Assembly: GCA_045647525.1 (NCBI GenBank)
Contig: JAZRMK010000048.1
Span: forward strand, 1 to 64,000
From: UMGS172 sp045647525
GTDB lineage: Bacteria > Bacillota > Clostridia > Oscillospirales > Acutalibacteraceae
Reading direction: 5' to 3'
DNA: 64,000 nucleotides
Part shown: in pieces, positions 44,409 to 52,838 of the stretch
How the letters are laid out: each line of letters opens with the position of its first letter
How positions within the stretch are numbered: position 1 is the first letter of the stretch
Position numbers and translations under genes: made by a program
Notes under the pieces: model-generated
Seen by the model: only the letters and a program-made list of their open reading frames with translations
Database searches by the model: none
What the model was told of the DNA's origin: nothing

Positions 44409-45347
44409 TCAACTGTTGCGGCCATCAAGACCAAAGGAACGTATAAGACCATCGCGATTGCGCCAGTCTTCCTTGACCTTTACCCAGATCTTGACATTTG
44501 CCTTGCAACCAAAAAATTCCTCTATATCTGCACGAGCCAAAGTTCCTATTTTCTTCAACATCGCACCGCCCTTGCCGATGATTATTCCCTTGTGAGAATC
44601 ACGCTCACAATAGACAGTGGCTTCGACCTCTATTATGGGCTCACCGTTTGCAGTGTCACGTTCAAAAAAGCGCTCTAAGCCAACTGCGATGCCGTGTGGT
44701 ATCTCCTTGTCAAGCAAGCGAAGCATTTTTTCACGTATAAGTTCAGTGACGATAACACTGTCGGCCTGGTCAGTAACACAGTCGGACGAAAAATAGTGCG
44801 GAGCAGGCTTTACATACTGCAAAACACAAGTTTCAAATTCATCTAAACCGTCGCCCGTTGCGGCAGAAATCGGCAAAATTGCATCGAAATCGTGCAGACC
44901 TTTATATGCCGAAATGATAGGCAAAATATCCGATTTATCGCGAACAAGGTCTATCTTGTTAATAACAAGAATGGTCTTTAAATTGCGTTTCTTGATCTCG
45001 TCGAGGAGTGCCAGTTCAGCCTTGGGCATATCCTCGGGGTCCAGTTTAAATTTAGGAGCAGCTTCGACCACCAGAGCCACTGCGTCTACATCGGCAAGCC
45101 CTGACGAAACCACATCCATCATCTTTTCGCCCAACTTATTCTTAGGCTTGTGGAAACCCGGAGTGTCCACAAAAATCAACTGCTTGTCCTCTCTTGTCAA
45201 AACACCCATTATTCGAGTGCGTGTGGTCTGCGGCTTATCCGATACTATGGCGATTTTCTGACCGAGCATTCGATTCAAAATAGACGACTTGCCGACGTTG
45301 GCTCGTCCGACAATGGCAATAAAGCCCGAATATGTTGTTTCTTTCAT
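44409..45347 (-). CDS. era: Ribosome-assembly GTPase Era
   Basis: 312 aa. G1 GRANVGKSS, G2 region TTRT, G3 DTPGFHKPKN, G4 NKID and G5 SA(A), followed by a KH domain with GIIIGKGGAMLKKIG. It binds the 16S rRNA 3' end during 30S maturation. ATG 45347, 11 nt after ybeY. Confidence 0.97.
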   Translation of the reverse strand: MKETTYSGFIAIVGRANVGKSSILNRMLGQKIAIVSDKPQTTRTRIMGVLTREDKQLIFVDTPGFHKPKNKLGEKMMDVVSSGLADVDAVALVVEAAPKFKLDPEDMPKAELALLDEIKKRNLKTILVINKIDLVRDKSDILPIISAYKGLHDFDAILPISAATGDGLDEFETCVLQYVKPAPHYFSSDCVTDQADSVIVTELIREKMLRLLDKEIPHGIAVGLERFFERDTANGEPIIEVEATVYCERDSHKGIIIGKGGAMLKKIGTLARADIEEFFGCKANVKIWVKVKEDWRNRDGLIRSFGLDGRNS

Positions 45348-45358
45348 TTTTATTCCTC

Positions 45359-45853
45359 TTATTCAGTAAAGGTGACCTCTCGCGAGAGCCCCATTTTAAG
45401 TAAAACCGATTCTTCTTTTTCACGCATTGTTTCAGCTTCAAGATCGTTATTCACGTGGTCATAACCCAACAAATGCAACATCGAATGAACAGTCAAAAAC
45501 GCTATTTCACGTTGAATTGAATGTCCGTATTCTTCGGCTTGACGGCAGGCATGTTCAACCGAAATTATAACATCACCTAACAACTTTGCTCCTGTCAACA
45601 TATTCTCATCATACACACCGTCTTCGCCCAAGGGAAATGACAAAACGTCGGTCGAGCGTGCAATATTACGAAACTCGGTATTAAGTTTTTCTATTTGCTC
45701 GTCATCAACAAACGAAACATCGACCTCGGCATTCCAAGGGAAACCTTCTTCGGCCAGTACGGCATTACAGGCGCGGCGCACAAGCATTCTTATTCCCGCA
45801 GGAATCTTAATTGCTTTTTGCTTGTTTACGATTGATACTTTGACTCTTTCCAT
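45359..45853 (-). CDS. ybeY: Endoribonuclease YbeY
   Basis: 164 aa. NTEFRNIARSTDVLSFP and the zinc motif HSMLHLLGYDH are diagnostic. It acts in rRNA maturation and quality control. The usual neighbours pgpH, dgkA and cdd are absent between phoH and era. Confidence 0.95.
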   Translation of the reverse strand: MERVKVSIVNKQKAIKIPAGIRMLVRRACNAVLAEEGFPWNAEVDVSFVDDEQIEKLNTEFRNIARSTDVLSFPLGEDGVYDENMLTGAKLLGDVIISVEHACRQAEEYGHSIQREIAFLTVHSMLHLLGYDHVNNDLEAETMREKEESVLLKMGLSREVTFTE

Positions 45854-45912
45854 ACTGACTCTCCTTTAAAAATTCAAACCTTGCTATATATTAAATACCG
45901 AATGTTCGGCAC

Positions 45913-46875
45913 TTAACGTCTTCTTTCTTCATACCTTTCGTACGCCTTAATTATTTGCTGCACAAGTCGGTGTCTTACCACATCGCGTTCCGAAAATTTG
46001 GTAATTGCGATATCGTCAATATCCGACAAGATGTTCAAAACCTGCTTTAAACCCGATTTTTTGCCGTCGGGCAGGTCTATCTGGGTCACGTCACCCGTTA
46101 CAACCGCCTTGGAATTGAAACCCAGTCGGGTCAAAAACATCTTCATTTGCTCGGGCGTTGTGTTCTGCGCTTCATCGAGGATTATAAAACTGTCATCAAG
46201 GGTTCTTCCGCGCATATATGCAAGCGGAGCGACCTCAATATCGCCGCGTTCCTGACATTTTTGGAAATTTTCAGCACCAAGCATATCAAAAAGAGCATCA
46301 TAAAGCGGACGCAAATACGGATCGACCTTCTGCTGTAAATCACCCGGAAGGAAGCCTAGCTTTTCGCCGGCTTCGACGGCAGGTCGCGTCAAGATGATTC
46401 GGTTGACTCTCTTGGCTCTGAACTCCTCAACCGCCAATGCCACAGCCAAATAGGTCTTGCCTGTTCCCGCAGGGCCAACACCTATGGTTATGGTATTACT
46501 TCTTATTGCTTCTACATAACGTTTCTGACCGATGGTCTTGGCCTTTATGGGTTTGCCGCGTGAAGTGATGCAGATGCAATCATTATCCGTCAACTTCCTT
46601 ATTCCGTCGGCGTCACCGTCGTTTACCAGCGACATACAGTACCGTATACTCTGATCAGACAGAGTTTCGCCCTTATTTATAAGGGTAATAAGCCCCTCAA
46701 CCGTTTCTTTGGCGTGGGCTACGCCCTCTTCTTCTCCGCTGATTTTTACCTCACCCGAACGGAACACGATATGCACATTATATTCTTTCTCAATAAGTCG
46801 GATATTCTCGTCCATACTGCCAAAAAGACACTGCACCTGCTCCATGCGTTCGATGTTGATTACGGTTTCAGCCAA
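45913..46875 (-). CDS. PhoH-like ATPase
   Basis: About 320 aa. An N-terminal KH-like region, then Walker A GPAGTGKTYLA, PAVEAGEKLGFLPGDL, Walker B FIILDEAQNTTPEQMKMFLTR and GDVTQIDLP. Believed to be an RNA-related ATPase/helicase partner of YbeY. TTG 46875 has GGAG 8 nt upstream; the GTG at 46884 overlaps that SD. Confidence 0.92.
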   Translation of the reverse strand: MAETVINIERMEQVQCLFGSMDENIRLIEKEYNVHIVFRSGEVKISGEEEGVAHAKETVEGLITLINKGETLSDQSIRYCMSLVNDGDADGIRKLTDNDCICITSRGKPIKAKTIGQKRYVEAIRSNTITIGVGPAGTGKTYLAVALAVEEFRAKRVNRIILTRPAVEAGEKLGFLPGDLQQKVDPYLRPLYDALFDMLGAENFQKCQERGDIEVAPLAYMRGRTLDDSFIILDEAQNTTPEQMKMFLTRLGFNSKAVVTGDVTQIDLPDGKKSGLKQVLNILSDIDDIAITKFSERDVVRHRLVQQIIKAYERYEERRR

Positions 46876-46929
46876 ATTTTTCACTCCGTTATATTAAACT
46901 TATATATTTAGTTATATTTTACATTATTT

Positions 46930-48099
46930 TTACTCATAAATCAACAGAAAATCACATTCTGCAATATTTTCGCGGCAACTGTATTGCGCCACAACTTCCA
47001 CCCCTCTTTCGCTGACGAAAAACTCCACATTTTTTGACAATATATCGGCATTTTTTAGTTCTTGCCTTTCCAACTCTTCCAACTTCGTGACAGCAATTTG
47101 CCGCGCGGTTTCTTCGTCAATCAAATATGCTCTTATATCCACCTGCCTGAATGCAGCGGTAGTGATTTTTACAGGCAGATATGCACCGTTATAGGTGATT
47201 TTATGCTCCTTCGTTTCCCGTTCGTAATTACCCTTCAACGAGCCGAAGTACAACGGTATCTCTAAGCCGAAAATCGACAAAACACTTCTAACTTTTGGCT
47301 CTTCCACATAAATTTCTTCGGTCTGTTTAAAGGTTGCAAGGTAGGACAATGTTCTGGTGGTCCGTGCCATAATTTTGCCTGACGACCGCCCGAAACTGAA
47401 ACTCCCGTCCTTATACTCGGTAACTCCCGAAACAAGCAGATCTCCCGACTTTACCGTTTGACCAAGTTTCACCTTGGTTGTTCCTTGATTCACTTCGATT
47501 GCTTCTATAACTCCATCGCGTTTTGCCACAAGATTGCAAGGCGTTTGGTCGGTTTTAACGGTGTCTATCGACTCGGAAATGTTAACGGTAGCCGTCGAGC
47601 CCTCAATATTGACCGATGCCCAAGCGATATTGGGCAGTTTCAATGCCAACTTAACTCGGAAACTTTCCGCATCAATAGACTTGATTTTAGCGCCCTCATA
47701 AAGCCCCAGTTCCCGACATACCGACAAGACCTGCTTTTCACCGAGGTTTTCTATTCCTTCAACCTTTATGTTCCAAACAAATCCGGACATATAAAAAAGC
47801 ACCGCCAAATACAGCACTGCTCCAACAATAAGTCCTGTCCTTAAACGGTGTCTTTTAAGGCAAAACGGCATACCGTGGCGTTTTGACACCCTTGTCACGA
47901 TTCGGTTTTTGCCCTTTACTTTATGTAGTTTTTTGTAATCTTTAAGCAGAACCGAAAGCGTCAAACCATCGGCACTCCGCCCAATATTCCAAAATGGAAT
48001 TCTATATGCGGCGAGTTGATTCAAAAACCGTTCGGGGTAGTCGCCTTTAACCGAAAACTCGACATATCCCGACAAAAATCTTAAAGCTTTTATTACCAT
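46930..48099 (-). CDS. yqfD: Sporulation protein YqfD
   Basis: 389 aa. VEFSVKGDYPERFLNQLAAY at the N-terminus, one membrane helix (about 88-108), then VWNIKVEGIENLG and VNISES in the POTRA-like and downstream segments typical of YqfD. It is required for efficient sporulation in Bacillus. It follows yqfC by 3 nt. Confidence 0.93.
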   Translation of the reverse strand: MVIKALRFLSGYVEFSVKGDYPERFLNQLAAYRIPFWNIGRSADGLTLSVLLKDYKKLHKVKGKNRIVTRVSKRHGMPFCLKRHRLRTGLIVGAVLYLAVLFYMSGFVWNIKVEGIENLGEKQVLSVCRELGLYEGAKIKSIDAESFRVKLALKLPNIAWASVNIEGSTATVNISESIDTVKTDQTPCNLVAKRDGVIEAIEVNQGTTKVKLGQTVKSGDLLVSGVTEYKDGSFSFGRSSGKIMARTTRTLSYLATFKQTEEIYVEEPKVRSVLSIFGLEIPLYFGSLKGNYERETKEHKITYNGAYLPVKITTAAFRQVDIRAYLIDEETARQIAVTKLEELERQELKNADILSKNVEFFVSERGVEVVAQYSCRENIAECDFLLIYE

Positions 48100-48102
48100 A
48101 CC

Positions 48103-48396
48103 CTACCCCTTGACGTTAAATTCAACCTTGTCAATCTCACCCTTGATTTCAGCATTCGTATCGGTAAGAGAAACTATGACCAATGAATGCCCGTAGAAAC
48201 ATACTGTGCCGTTTTGTATTTTCAGCTTTACAAGACTGTCGTAATAGTCGACAACGCCCTTACACCCTTCAACCGATGCAGACTTGTTGGAAGTCAGTTG
48301 TATCTCGGGTCCGGACGACGCCGACAGTTCCCCTACACCGAAAAGTGTTAATTTTTCTTTCTTTTTCTTGAATTCAGTCGGCATTTTTCGCCCCAC
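48103..48396 (-). CDS. yqfC: Sporulation protein YqfC (YabP family)
   Basis: 97 aa from GTG 48396 (SD GGAGAG, 6 nt); ATG 48384 is possible. LTLFGVGELSASSGPEIQL and LKIQNGTVCFYGHSLVIVSL match the YabP/YqfC family. It is first of the minus-strand block, divergent from ylbJ, with a long palindrome between. Confidence 0.8.
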   Translation of the reverse strand: MGRKMPTEFKKKKEKLTLFGVGELSASSGPEIQLTSNKSASVEGCKGVVDYYDSLVKLKIQNGTVCFYGHSLVIVSLTDTNAEIKGEIDKVEFNVKG

Positions 48397-48410
48397 AAAG
48401 ATCTCTCCAA

Positions 48411-48437
48411 TATTGTTTAAAGTTGCTTTAAACAATA
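48411..48437. promoter_or_regulatory. 27-bp palindrome between yqfC and ylbJ
   Basis: Perfect 12-bp arms TATTGTTTAAAG - ttg - CTTTAAACAATA, directly upstream of the yqfC SD and 58 nt before ylbJ. It may be a regulator site for both sporulation genes or a leader hairpin occluding the yqfC SD. Confidence 0.5.
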
Positions 48438-48494
48438 TGCTGACCATGGGTAATTCATACCCCTTTTTTCGCATAAACATTTATCGGTGATAGT

Positions 48495-49568
48495 ATGATT
48501 TTAAGATTCAAAACCGTAATTATTACGCTTATCTGTTTTTTGTTTGGCATGGCAGTCCTTATGTTCTCTCCCTTCGTGCGTCGGGGAATAGCAAACGGCA
48601 TTGATGTGTGCATCACAACCGTGATTCCTTCTTTGTTTTTGTTTTCCTGCGTTTCCTGCTTTGCCGTAAAGTCAGGGATTTGTTATAACATCGGCAAGGC
48701 ATTCGACAAATTCTCAAAGCCACTTTTCAACCTTTCGGGAGAAGAGTTTGCGGTGTTTTTGTTTTCCTGCGTTTCGGGATACCCAGTGGGTGCCTCACTC
48801 GTCACCGAGCTCTATAAATCAGGAAGAATCTCCCAAAATAAAGCCGTTTTAATGACCAACTTTTGTGTAGCTGCAGGTCCTGCATTCATTTTAGTCGCGG
48901 TGGGTGAGATCTCACTCGGCAGCCGTTCGGACGGACAGAGACTGCTTGCAGCACACGTTATATCGAGCGTACTTTTGGCAATAATATTCGGCGTGTACTC
49001 GCGTTTTTCTAAAACCGACACCGACAAAAGTATCGGTCTCAAACCTTTTTCACTGACACCCCAGTCAACCACCGCTCTTTTCGTTGACAGCGTGACCGAA
49101 GCCTCAAAGAACATCTTTAAAATCTGCGGTTTTATTGTGGCATTCGGCGGAATCGGGGGTATGGTTTCGGCCGATAATCTTCCCGTATCTCCTTTTTTTG
49201 CCAACCTTGTGCGTGCACTTTTGGAAGTGACGGTAGGAATCGACCTTTTCGGTCGCGGCAGACTGGCTCTTTTGGCGTTTTTGCTTGGGTTCGGCGGAAT
49301 TTCAGTGCATTTTCAGGTTTTGAGCGTCACAAGGGCTTTGAAAATAAAATACTTCCCGTTTGTTTGCACAAGACTGGTTCACGGTGTTTGTTCGGCATTT
49401 GTGATTGCTGCTTTTGAAAAAATTTTACCCCGAAGTATCGACACACTCGCACAAAGCAACACTTCGCCCGAAATCAACGGCAGTCCCTTTTCGGTCGCGG
49501 CTCTGCTGCTTATGGGAATCACGCTCATCGTTTATTCGAAACGGCAACGGCGAATTTCGGCGAAATAG
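48495..49568 (+). CDS. ylbJ: Sporulation integral membrane protein YlbJ
   Basis: 357 aa, about eight membrane helices, with two Gate (nucleoside-recognition) repeats: PSLFLFSCVSCFA, SGYPVGASLVTELYKSG, NFCVAAGPAFILVAVG and GFGGISVHFQVLSV. YlbJ is a mother-cell sporulation protein of Bacilli and Clostridia needed for cortex formation. It stands divergent from yqfC. Confidence 0.92.
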   Translation: MILRFKTVIITLICFLFGMAVLMFSPFVRRGIANGIDVCITTVIPSLFLFSCVSCFAVKSGICYNIGKAFDKFSKPLFNLSGEEFAVFLFSCVSGYPVGASLVTELYKSGRISQNKAVLMTNFCVAAGPAFILVAVGEISLGSRSDGQRLLAAHVISSVLLAIIFGVYSRFSKTDTDKSIGLKPFSLTPQSTTALFVDSVTEASKNIFKICGFIVAFGGIGGMVSADNLPVSPFFANLVRALLEVTVGIDLFGRGRLALLAFLLGFGGISVHFQVLSVTRALKIKYFPFVCTRLVHGVCSAFVIAAFEKILPRSIDTLAQSNTSPEINGSPFSVAALLLMGITLIVYSKRQRRISAK

Positions 49569-49643
49569 CATACATCTTGCCAAATGTTTTAAAATGTGTT
49601 ATATTGTTGTTAACGGTTACTCTTTTGTTTTTTAGGAGATAAT

Positions 49644-49862
49644 ATGAACAACAAGAAATTTTTCGATAATACTATTCCGCCTGCCTGTGCCTACTGTGTT
49701 CACGGGCAAAGCATTTCGGGCGGGAAAGAGGCTTTTTGCTTAAAAAAGGGCATTGTAGATGCCACGGATAGTTGCCGTCGCTTTAAATATGATGTGTTGA
49801 AACGCATACCTCACTCTGATACTATTTCAAAGAATTATTCGGCAGAAGATTTTAAGCTTTAA
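49644..49862 (+). CDS. Small Cys4 protein, conserved-type hypothetical
   Basis: 72 aa. Four cysteines (C15-x-x-C18, C32, C44: CAYCVHG...FCLKKG...SCRRFKYD) suggest a zinc or iron-sulfur site. SD TTAGGAGAT, 8 nt. I recall similar short Cys4 proteins in Clostridia but no function. It sits alone between ylbJ and the tRNA promoter. Confidence 0.75.
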   Translation: MNNKKFFDNTIPPACAYCVHGQSISGGKEAFCLKKGIVDATDSCRRFKYDVLKRIPHSDTISKNYSAEDFKL

Positions 49863-49888
49863 TAAATGACTGTTTTTGAAAATAACTA

Positions 49889-49917
49889 TTGACAAACCTC
49901 TTGGTTATGGATATAAT
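49889..49917 (+). promoter_or_regulatory. Promoter of the tRNA-His/tRNA-Gln unit
   Basis: TTGACA (49889-49894), 17 nt, TATAAT (49912-49917). A small GTGCC-gaaaa-GGCAC hairpin follows in the leader. Confidence 0.88.
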
Positions 49918-49951
49918 AGTCGATGTGCCGAAAAGGCACGGTTTAAGATGT

Positions 49952-50029
<78 letters not shown>

Positions 50030-50053
50030 CTTTTTTTATACCATTTTATATAT

Positions 50054-50128
50054 TGGGGTGTCGTCAAGCGGTAAGACACAGCACTTTGACTGCTGCATTC
50101 GTAGGTTCGAATCCTGCCACCCCAGCCA
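50054..50128 (+). tRNA. tRNA-Gln (anticodon TTG)
   Basis: 75 nt. Acceptor TGGGGTG/CACCCCA, anticodon stem CAGCA/TGCTG around CTTTGAC, T-arm GTAGGTTCGAATCCTGC, encoded CCA. Its last 18 nt are repeated at 50309. Confidence 0.95.
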
Positions 50129-50197
50129 AAAAAGGAAGCACACCTTTGGGTGTGGTTCCTTTTTTCGTTTCGGGGTATTCGCAGGATTCCAATTTTT
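50111..50197 (+). repeat. 87-bp direct repeat, copy 1 (tRNA-Gln 3' end plus terminator)
   Basis: Begins in the T-arm of tRNA-Gln, includes the acceptor 3' strand and CCA, the terminator hairpin (50131-50165, AAGGAAgCACACC-tttg-GGTGTGgTTCC then T6) and 32 further bases. By eye it is identical to copy 2 at 50309-50395. Confidence 0.92.
50131..50165 (+). terminator. Terminator of the tRNA-His/Gln unit
   Basis: AAAGGAAgCACACC - tttg - GGTGTGgTTCCTTTTTT. Confidence 0.88.
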
Positions 50198-50308
50198 CGT
50201 CGAAGCAGCTGTAAAGCCGCGATAGGCTTTGCGGTCTGCCCGAGTCTCGAGTACGCACAGTGCGTCGGGCACCGTCCGGGACGGTCGGCGAACAAGCGAA
50301 CGCAGAGT
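50198..50308. other. G+C-rich structured spacer between the repeat copies
   Basis: 111 bp, clearly richer in G+C than its surroundings. It holds several inverted repeats: TGCCCGA...TCGGGCA enclosing CGCAC-a-GTGCG, then CCGTCC-g-GGACGG. There is no credible coding frame. It may be the stump of a larger tRNA-like or insertion sequence. Confidence 0.6.
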
Positions 50309-50395
50309 ATCCTGCCACCCCAGCCAAAAAAGGAAGCACACCTTTGGGTGTGGTTCCTTTTTTCGTTTCGGGGTATTCGCAGGATTCCAATTTTT
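50309..50395 (+). repeat. 87-bp direct repeat, copy 2
   Basis: Second copy, offset exactly 198 bp, carrying the 3' 18 nt of tRNA-Gln without the rest of the tRNA, then a complete terminator. This resembles an attachment-site scar or a partial tandem duplication. Confidence 0.92.
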
Positions 50396-50429
50396 TGTAT
50401 TCGTGCCAAGTAATTTAAGGATATATTTA

Positions 50430-50461
50430 AAGTGACTCGGTTGTCGGGTCGCTTTTGCTTT
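50430..50461 (+). terminator. Terminator-like hairpin
   Basis: AAGTGACTCG - gttgt - CGGGTCGCTT with wobble pairs, then TTTGCTTT. Confidence 0.5.
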
Positions 50462-50502
50462 ATGGGAATGTTATCAACAAGCGATGATTAAAGCGTTTAT
50501 AG

Positions 50503-50533
50503 CCCAAATTTATCCTAATGTACTTGTTATAAT
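50503..50533 (+). promoter_or_regulatory. Island promoter element, copy a
   Basis: CCCAAATTTATCC (50503-50515), exactly 12 nt, TATAAT (50528-50533); precedes the small basic protein gene. No consensus -35 is present; the element occupies its place. Confidence 0.7.
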
Positions 50534-50589
50534 ATAAATATAATCCGGCATAAGCCGTTGAGAAAAACATTTTTGGAGGTACATTTATC

Positions 50590-50697
50590 ATGGCTAAGAC
50601 GAAATCAGGAAAGAAGTTTGTAAGAATTGGTGGTTACACAAAGTCAAATGGTGGCAAAGTCAAATCGCATTGCCGTTCCACTCCCAGCAAGAGATAA
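50590..50697 (+). CDS. Small basic protein, 35 aa
   Basis: ATG with SD GGAGG. The peptide is rich in Lys, Gly and Ser (MAKTKSGKKFVRIGGYTKS at the start, CRSTPSKR at the end), with one cysteine and no membrane segment. It could bind nucleic acid, but this is only composition. It is driven by island promoter copy a and followed by a hairpin. I recall similar short proteins in mobile clostridial regions but cannot name a family. Confidence 0.65.
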   Translation: MAKTKSGKKFVRIGGYTKSNGGKVKSHCRSTPSKR

Positions 50698-50705
50698 GCA
50701 AAAAA

Positions 50706-50740
50706 CGCACGATGGGATAAAAAACCCATTGTGCGTGCTA
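50706..50740 (+). terminator. Hairpin after the small basic gene
   Basis: CGCACgATGGG - ataaaaaa - CCCATtGTGCG; the T-run is poor, so termination efficiency is uncertain. Confidence 0.55.
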
Positions 50741-50883
50741 TAATATGCACATAATCCATCAACAGAAAGGACACATGCTATTATGAAAATCCGCGTACTT
50801 ATTTGAACCTTCAATACGCTTTAATCGCAAAACTCTCCATTTTGACTGCAACATGGAGAGCTGAAAGACAAATATATAAATGA

Positions 50884-51345
50884 TATAATCAAATAAATGT
50901 ATGGGCAAATAGGGGTGATTTTTTTGATAAAAATTATATTGATAGACACGATATTATGTCCTTGGAAGAATCTACGCGTGTTACTGAACAGGATAGAGAA
51001 AAATACATTAAAATTGCCGAATAACTATCATGGATTGACAGAAAAAAGAACGGATATCATATTATAGTGCCTAAAAATATTTCTGATCTCAAATATGAAG
51101 GAGAAATACAACATAATTGCGTTTATACCAATAGATACTATATTGATGTTATAGATCATCACTCCATAATTGTGTTTTTAAGAAAAGAAGAGTATGTCCC
51201 ATTTGTCACAATCGAATTCGATTATGAAACCTTTGAAGTTCTGCAAGCCTTAGGAAAATACAATAAAAAAATTGACACGGAACTGTACCGATACATTGTC
51301 AATTTAGGGAAGCAGTTATATTACGAAATGCATAACCATCAATAA
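50884..51345 (+). pseudogene. PcfJ-like protein remnant with in-frame stop
   Basis: One frame from 50884 contains KYIKIAE, TAA (51022-51024), then LSWIDRKKNGYHIIVP and the PcfJ-like core ISDLKYEGEIQHNCV ... IIVFLRKEEYVPFVTIEF ... LQALGKYNKK. The C-terminal core of PcfJ-like proteins (E-G-x-x-x-H-x-C-V, F-x-R, T-I-E) is recognisable, but the N-terminal part is missing and the stop splits the rest. A GTG at 51067 with no good SD could start a 92-aa fragment. It is probably a decaying mobile-element gene. Confidence 0.65.
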
Positions 51346-51375
51346 AAGTAACACGTTAAAATACATATACTCAAC

Positions 51376-51412
51376 AAAAGCGAGGGTGATTTTAAATCAA
51401 CCTCGCTTTTTG
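51376..51412 (+). terminator. Terminator after the PcfJ-like remnant
   Basis: AAAGCGAGG...CCTCGCTTTTTG with an extended inner stem TGATTT/AAATCA. Confidence 0.88.
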
Positions 51413-51421
51413 TTACGAATA

Positions 51422-51453
51422 GGACAATATTGTCCGAAAGTTCGTGGTACAAT
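51422..51453 (+). promoter_or_regulatory. Island promoter element, copy b
   Basis: GGACAATATTGTCC (perfect 14-bp palindrome, 51422-51435), 12 nt, TACAAT (51448-51453); precedes the gene at 51490. Confidence 0.72.
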
Positions 51454-51489
51454 ATATTTGTAAAATAAATTAAATGAGAGGTAATTATT

Positions 51490-52146
51490 ATGAATGAACA
51501 AATGCGCAACAATTTAACTCCCCAAGGGTACATTCGTCAGATGTATGCAGAAACCGTAAATGGTGAATTTAAGGTTGGGTATACAGATCCTGACAATGAT
51601 TCCGTTGAAGAAGAAAGAACATTTTATGTGAATTGGACTGCGGAGGATGCAGAGAAAACAGTACAACGATATAATTTGCTGACTTTTGCATTGGCACGTA
51701 TTGGCCGGCTTCACGATCAGTTGAACGATGAAGAAAGCAGAAAGCAACTTCTTTCAGAGGCGGATCTTGAAATTTATAATACATATATTCTTCCTTATGA
51801 ACCGATGAAAGTAAATTGGGAAGAGCTGTATCCCATTACTCCTTGTGAGCCAGATGAGCTGATGTCACTAATCCAGGAGATCCACGAACGCAGCAGATAT
51901 GGAGATTTGATCGAAGAGGAAGAACTGCTCTGGAAACAGTACTGCATGTGGAAAGAAGAACAGAGTCAGAAAAGAATTCCTTTTAACCGCCGCTCCTGTG
52001 CTGATCTGATTACAAGGGCATCGCGTTTTGAAAGATTGATCAGCTTGGGTGCACCTGAAATCATTGTAACTGAGGAAGGCCGCCTGCTTGCAGAAGAAAT
52101 GGTGCTTTATTATTTCGGTAAAGAAGAGCCGATCATTTGGGATTGA
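51490..52146 (+). CDS. Hypothetical protein, 218 aa
   Basis: Not recognised. Soluble and acidic, with many Glu/Asp, Tyr and Trp residues, no signal peptide and no obvious catalytic motif; the middle (about 65-175) is predicted helical. SD GAGAGG, ATG 51490. The gene is more A+T-rich than the flanking core genome. It has its own copy of the island promoter element. Possibly a partner of the next 97-aa protein, 46 nt downstream. Confidence 0.7.
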   Translation: MNEQMRNNLTPQGYIRQMYAETVNGEFKVGYTDPDNDSVEEERTFYVNWTAEDAEKTVQRYNLLTFALARIGRLHDQLNDEESRKQLLSEADLEIYNTYILPYEPMKVNWEELYPITPCEPDELMSLIQEIHERSRYGDLIEEEELLWKQYCMWKEEQSQKRIPFNRRSCADLITRASRFERLISLGAPEIIVTEEGRLLAEEMVLYYFGKEEPIIWD

Positions 52147-52192
52147 AGCTTAACAGACGGTTATATTAAAAAATATAAGTGAGGTTGATTTT

Positions 52193-52486
52193 ATGGAACT
52201 TAAAGATTTTATAGGTAAAATTGTTATTCGTGCATCGGATAAAAAACGGCTTTTTATCACAGAAATTACGGCACCTACAATAGAGGCGCAGACCACCCTT
52301 CCTGAAGCACACGGATATCACACTTGCTATTGTTGGGAAACCATCAATGGTGATCCTATTACTAATGGATATTTGATATTTGAAGACGAATCGTTAACTG
52401 AGCCGTTTAAAAAAGCTTACGATGCATATTGTCGCACCGAAGATGCCTATTGGGAAAATTACGGATATTATATGCGTAAATCGTGA
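52193..52486 (+). CDS. Hypothetical protein, 97 aa
   Basis: Not recognised. Small acidic soluble protein starting MELKDFIGKIVIRASDKKR, with several beta-type segments, then a helical Tyr-rich C-terminus. SD GTGAGG. It follows the 218-aa gene in the same direction and probably shares its transcript. Confidence 0.65.
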   Translation: MELKDFIGKIVIRASDKKRLFITEITAPTIEAQTTLPEAHGYHTCYCWETINGDPITNGYLIFEDESLTEPFKKAYDAYCRTEDAYWENYGYYMRKS

Positions 52487-52553
52487 GTACCATTTTTAGT
52501 ACATAGAAGAAGTTATAATATTGATATCGCGCTGAATAAGGAACTGAATAAAG

Positions 52554-52694
52554 GTGAACTGTGTGGATTATGCCAATGATATAGTATTCGCTGAAACGGA
52601 AACCAATTATGGTGAAACAGTAAGATATAGTTACATACCGGGCAACAATAGAATCGTATATTTTAGAGCATGTATCGAGATTGTAAAATATTAG
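52554..52694 (+). CDS. Possible small ORF or gene fragment
   Basis: 46 codons from GTG to TAG in the 341-nt gap between the 97-aa and hydrolase genes. It is preceded by AAAGG, and its codons look protein-like (V-D-Y-A-N-D-I-V-F-A-E), but there is no family match. It may be a gene remnant. The rest of the gap holds promoter copy c. Confidence 0.3.
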   Translation: MNCVDYANDIVFAETETNYGETVRYSYIPGNNRIVYFRACIEIVKY

Positions 52695-52751
52695 AAGATA
52701 TGCATAGACTGATAGACTCTAAAAACATTTGGGTAAGCAAAATAACAAACA

Positions 52752-52782
52752 CCCAAAATTGTCCCAACGCAGATGATACAAT
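52752..52782 (+). promoter_or_regulatory. Island promoter element, copy c
   Basis: CCCAAAATTGTCC (52752-52764), 12 nt, TACAAT (52777-52782); precedes the hydrolase gene. Confidence 0.7.
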
Positions 52783-52797
52783 ACACTTGTAAATAGT

Positions 52798-52838
52798 AGT
52801 CCACAGGACTTAAAACAAGAGGGATATATGAAAACTTA
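52798..52838 (+). repeat. Repeated leader cassette, copy 1
   Basis: AGTCC-aca-GGACT hairpin, then TTAAAACA, a purine-rich SD and ATGAAAACTTA. It is nearly identical to 53576-53616 although the two genes encode unrelated proteins. The repeat therefore spans leader, SD and first codons. Confidence 0.75.

Noticed and set aside
50783..50806. Seven-codon ORF MKIRVLI as a leader peptide
   Set aside because: It resembles the end of the peptide at 58768 (KIREILI) but has no promoter geometry or downstream gene it could control; too short to support.
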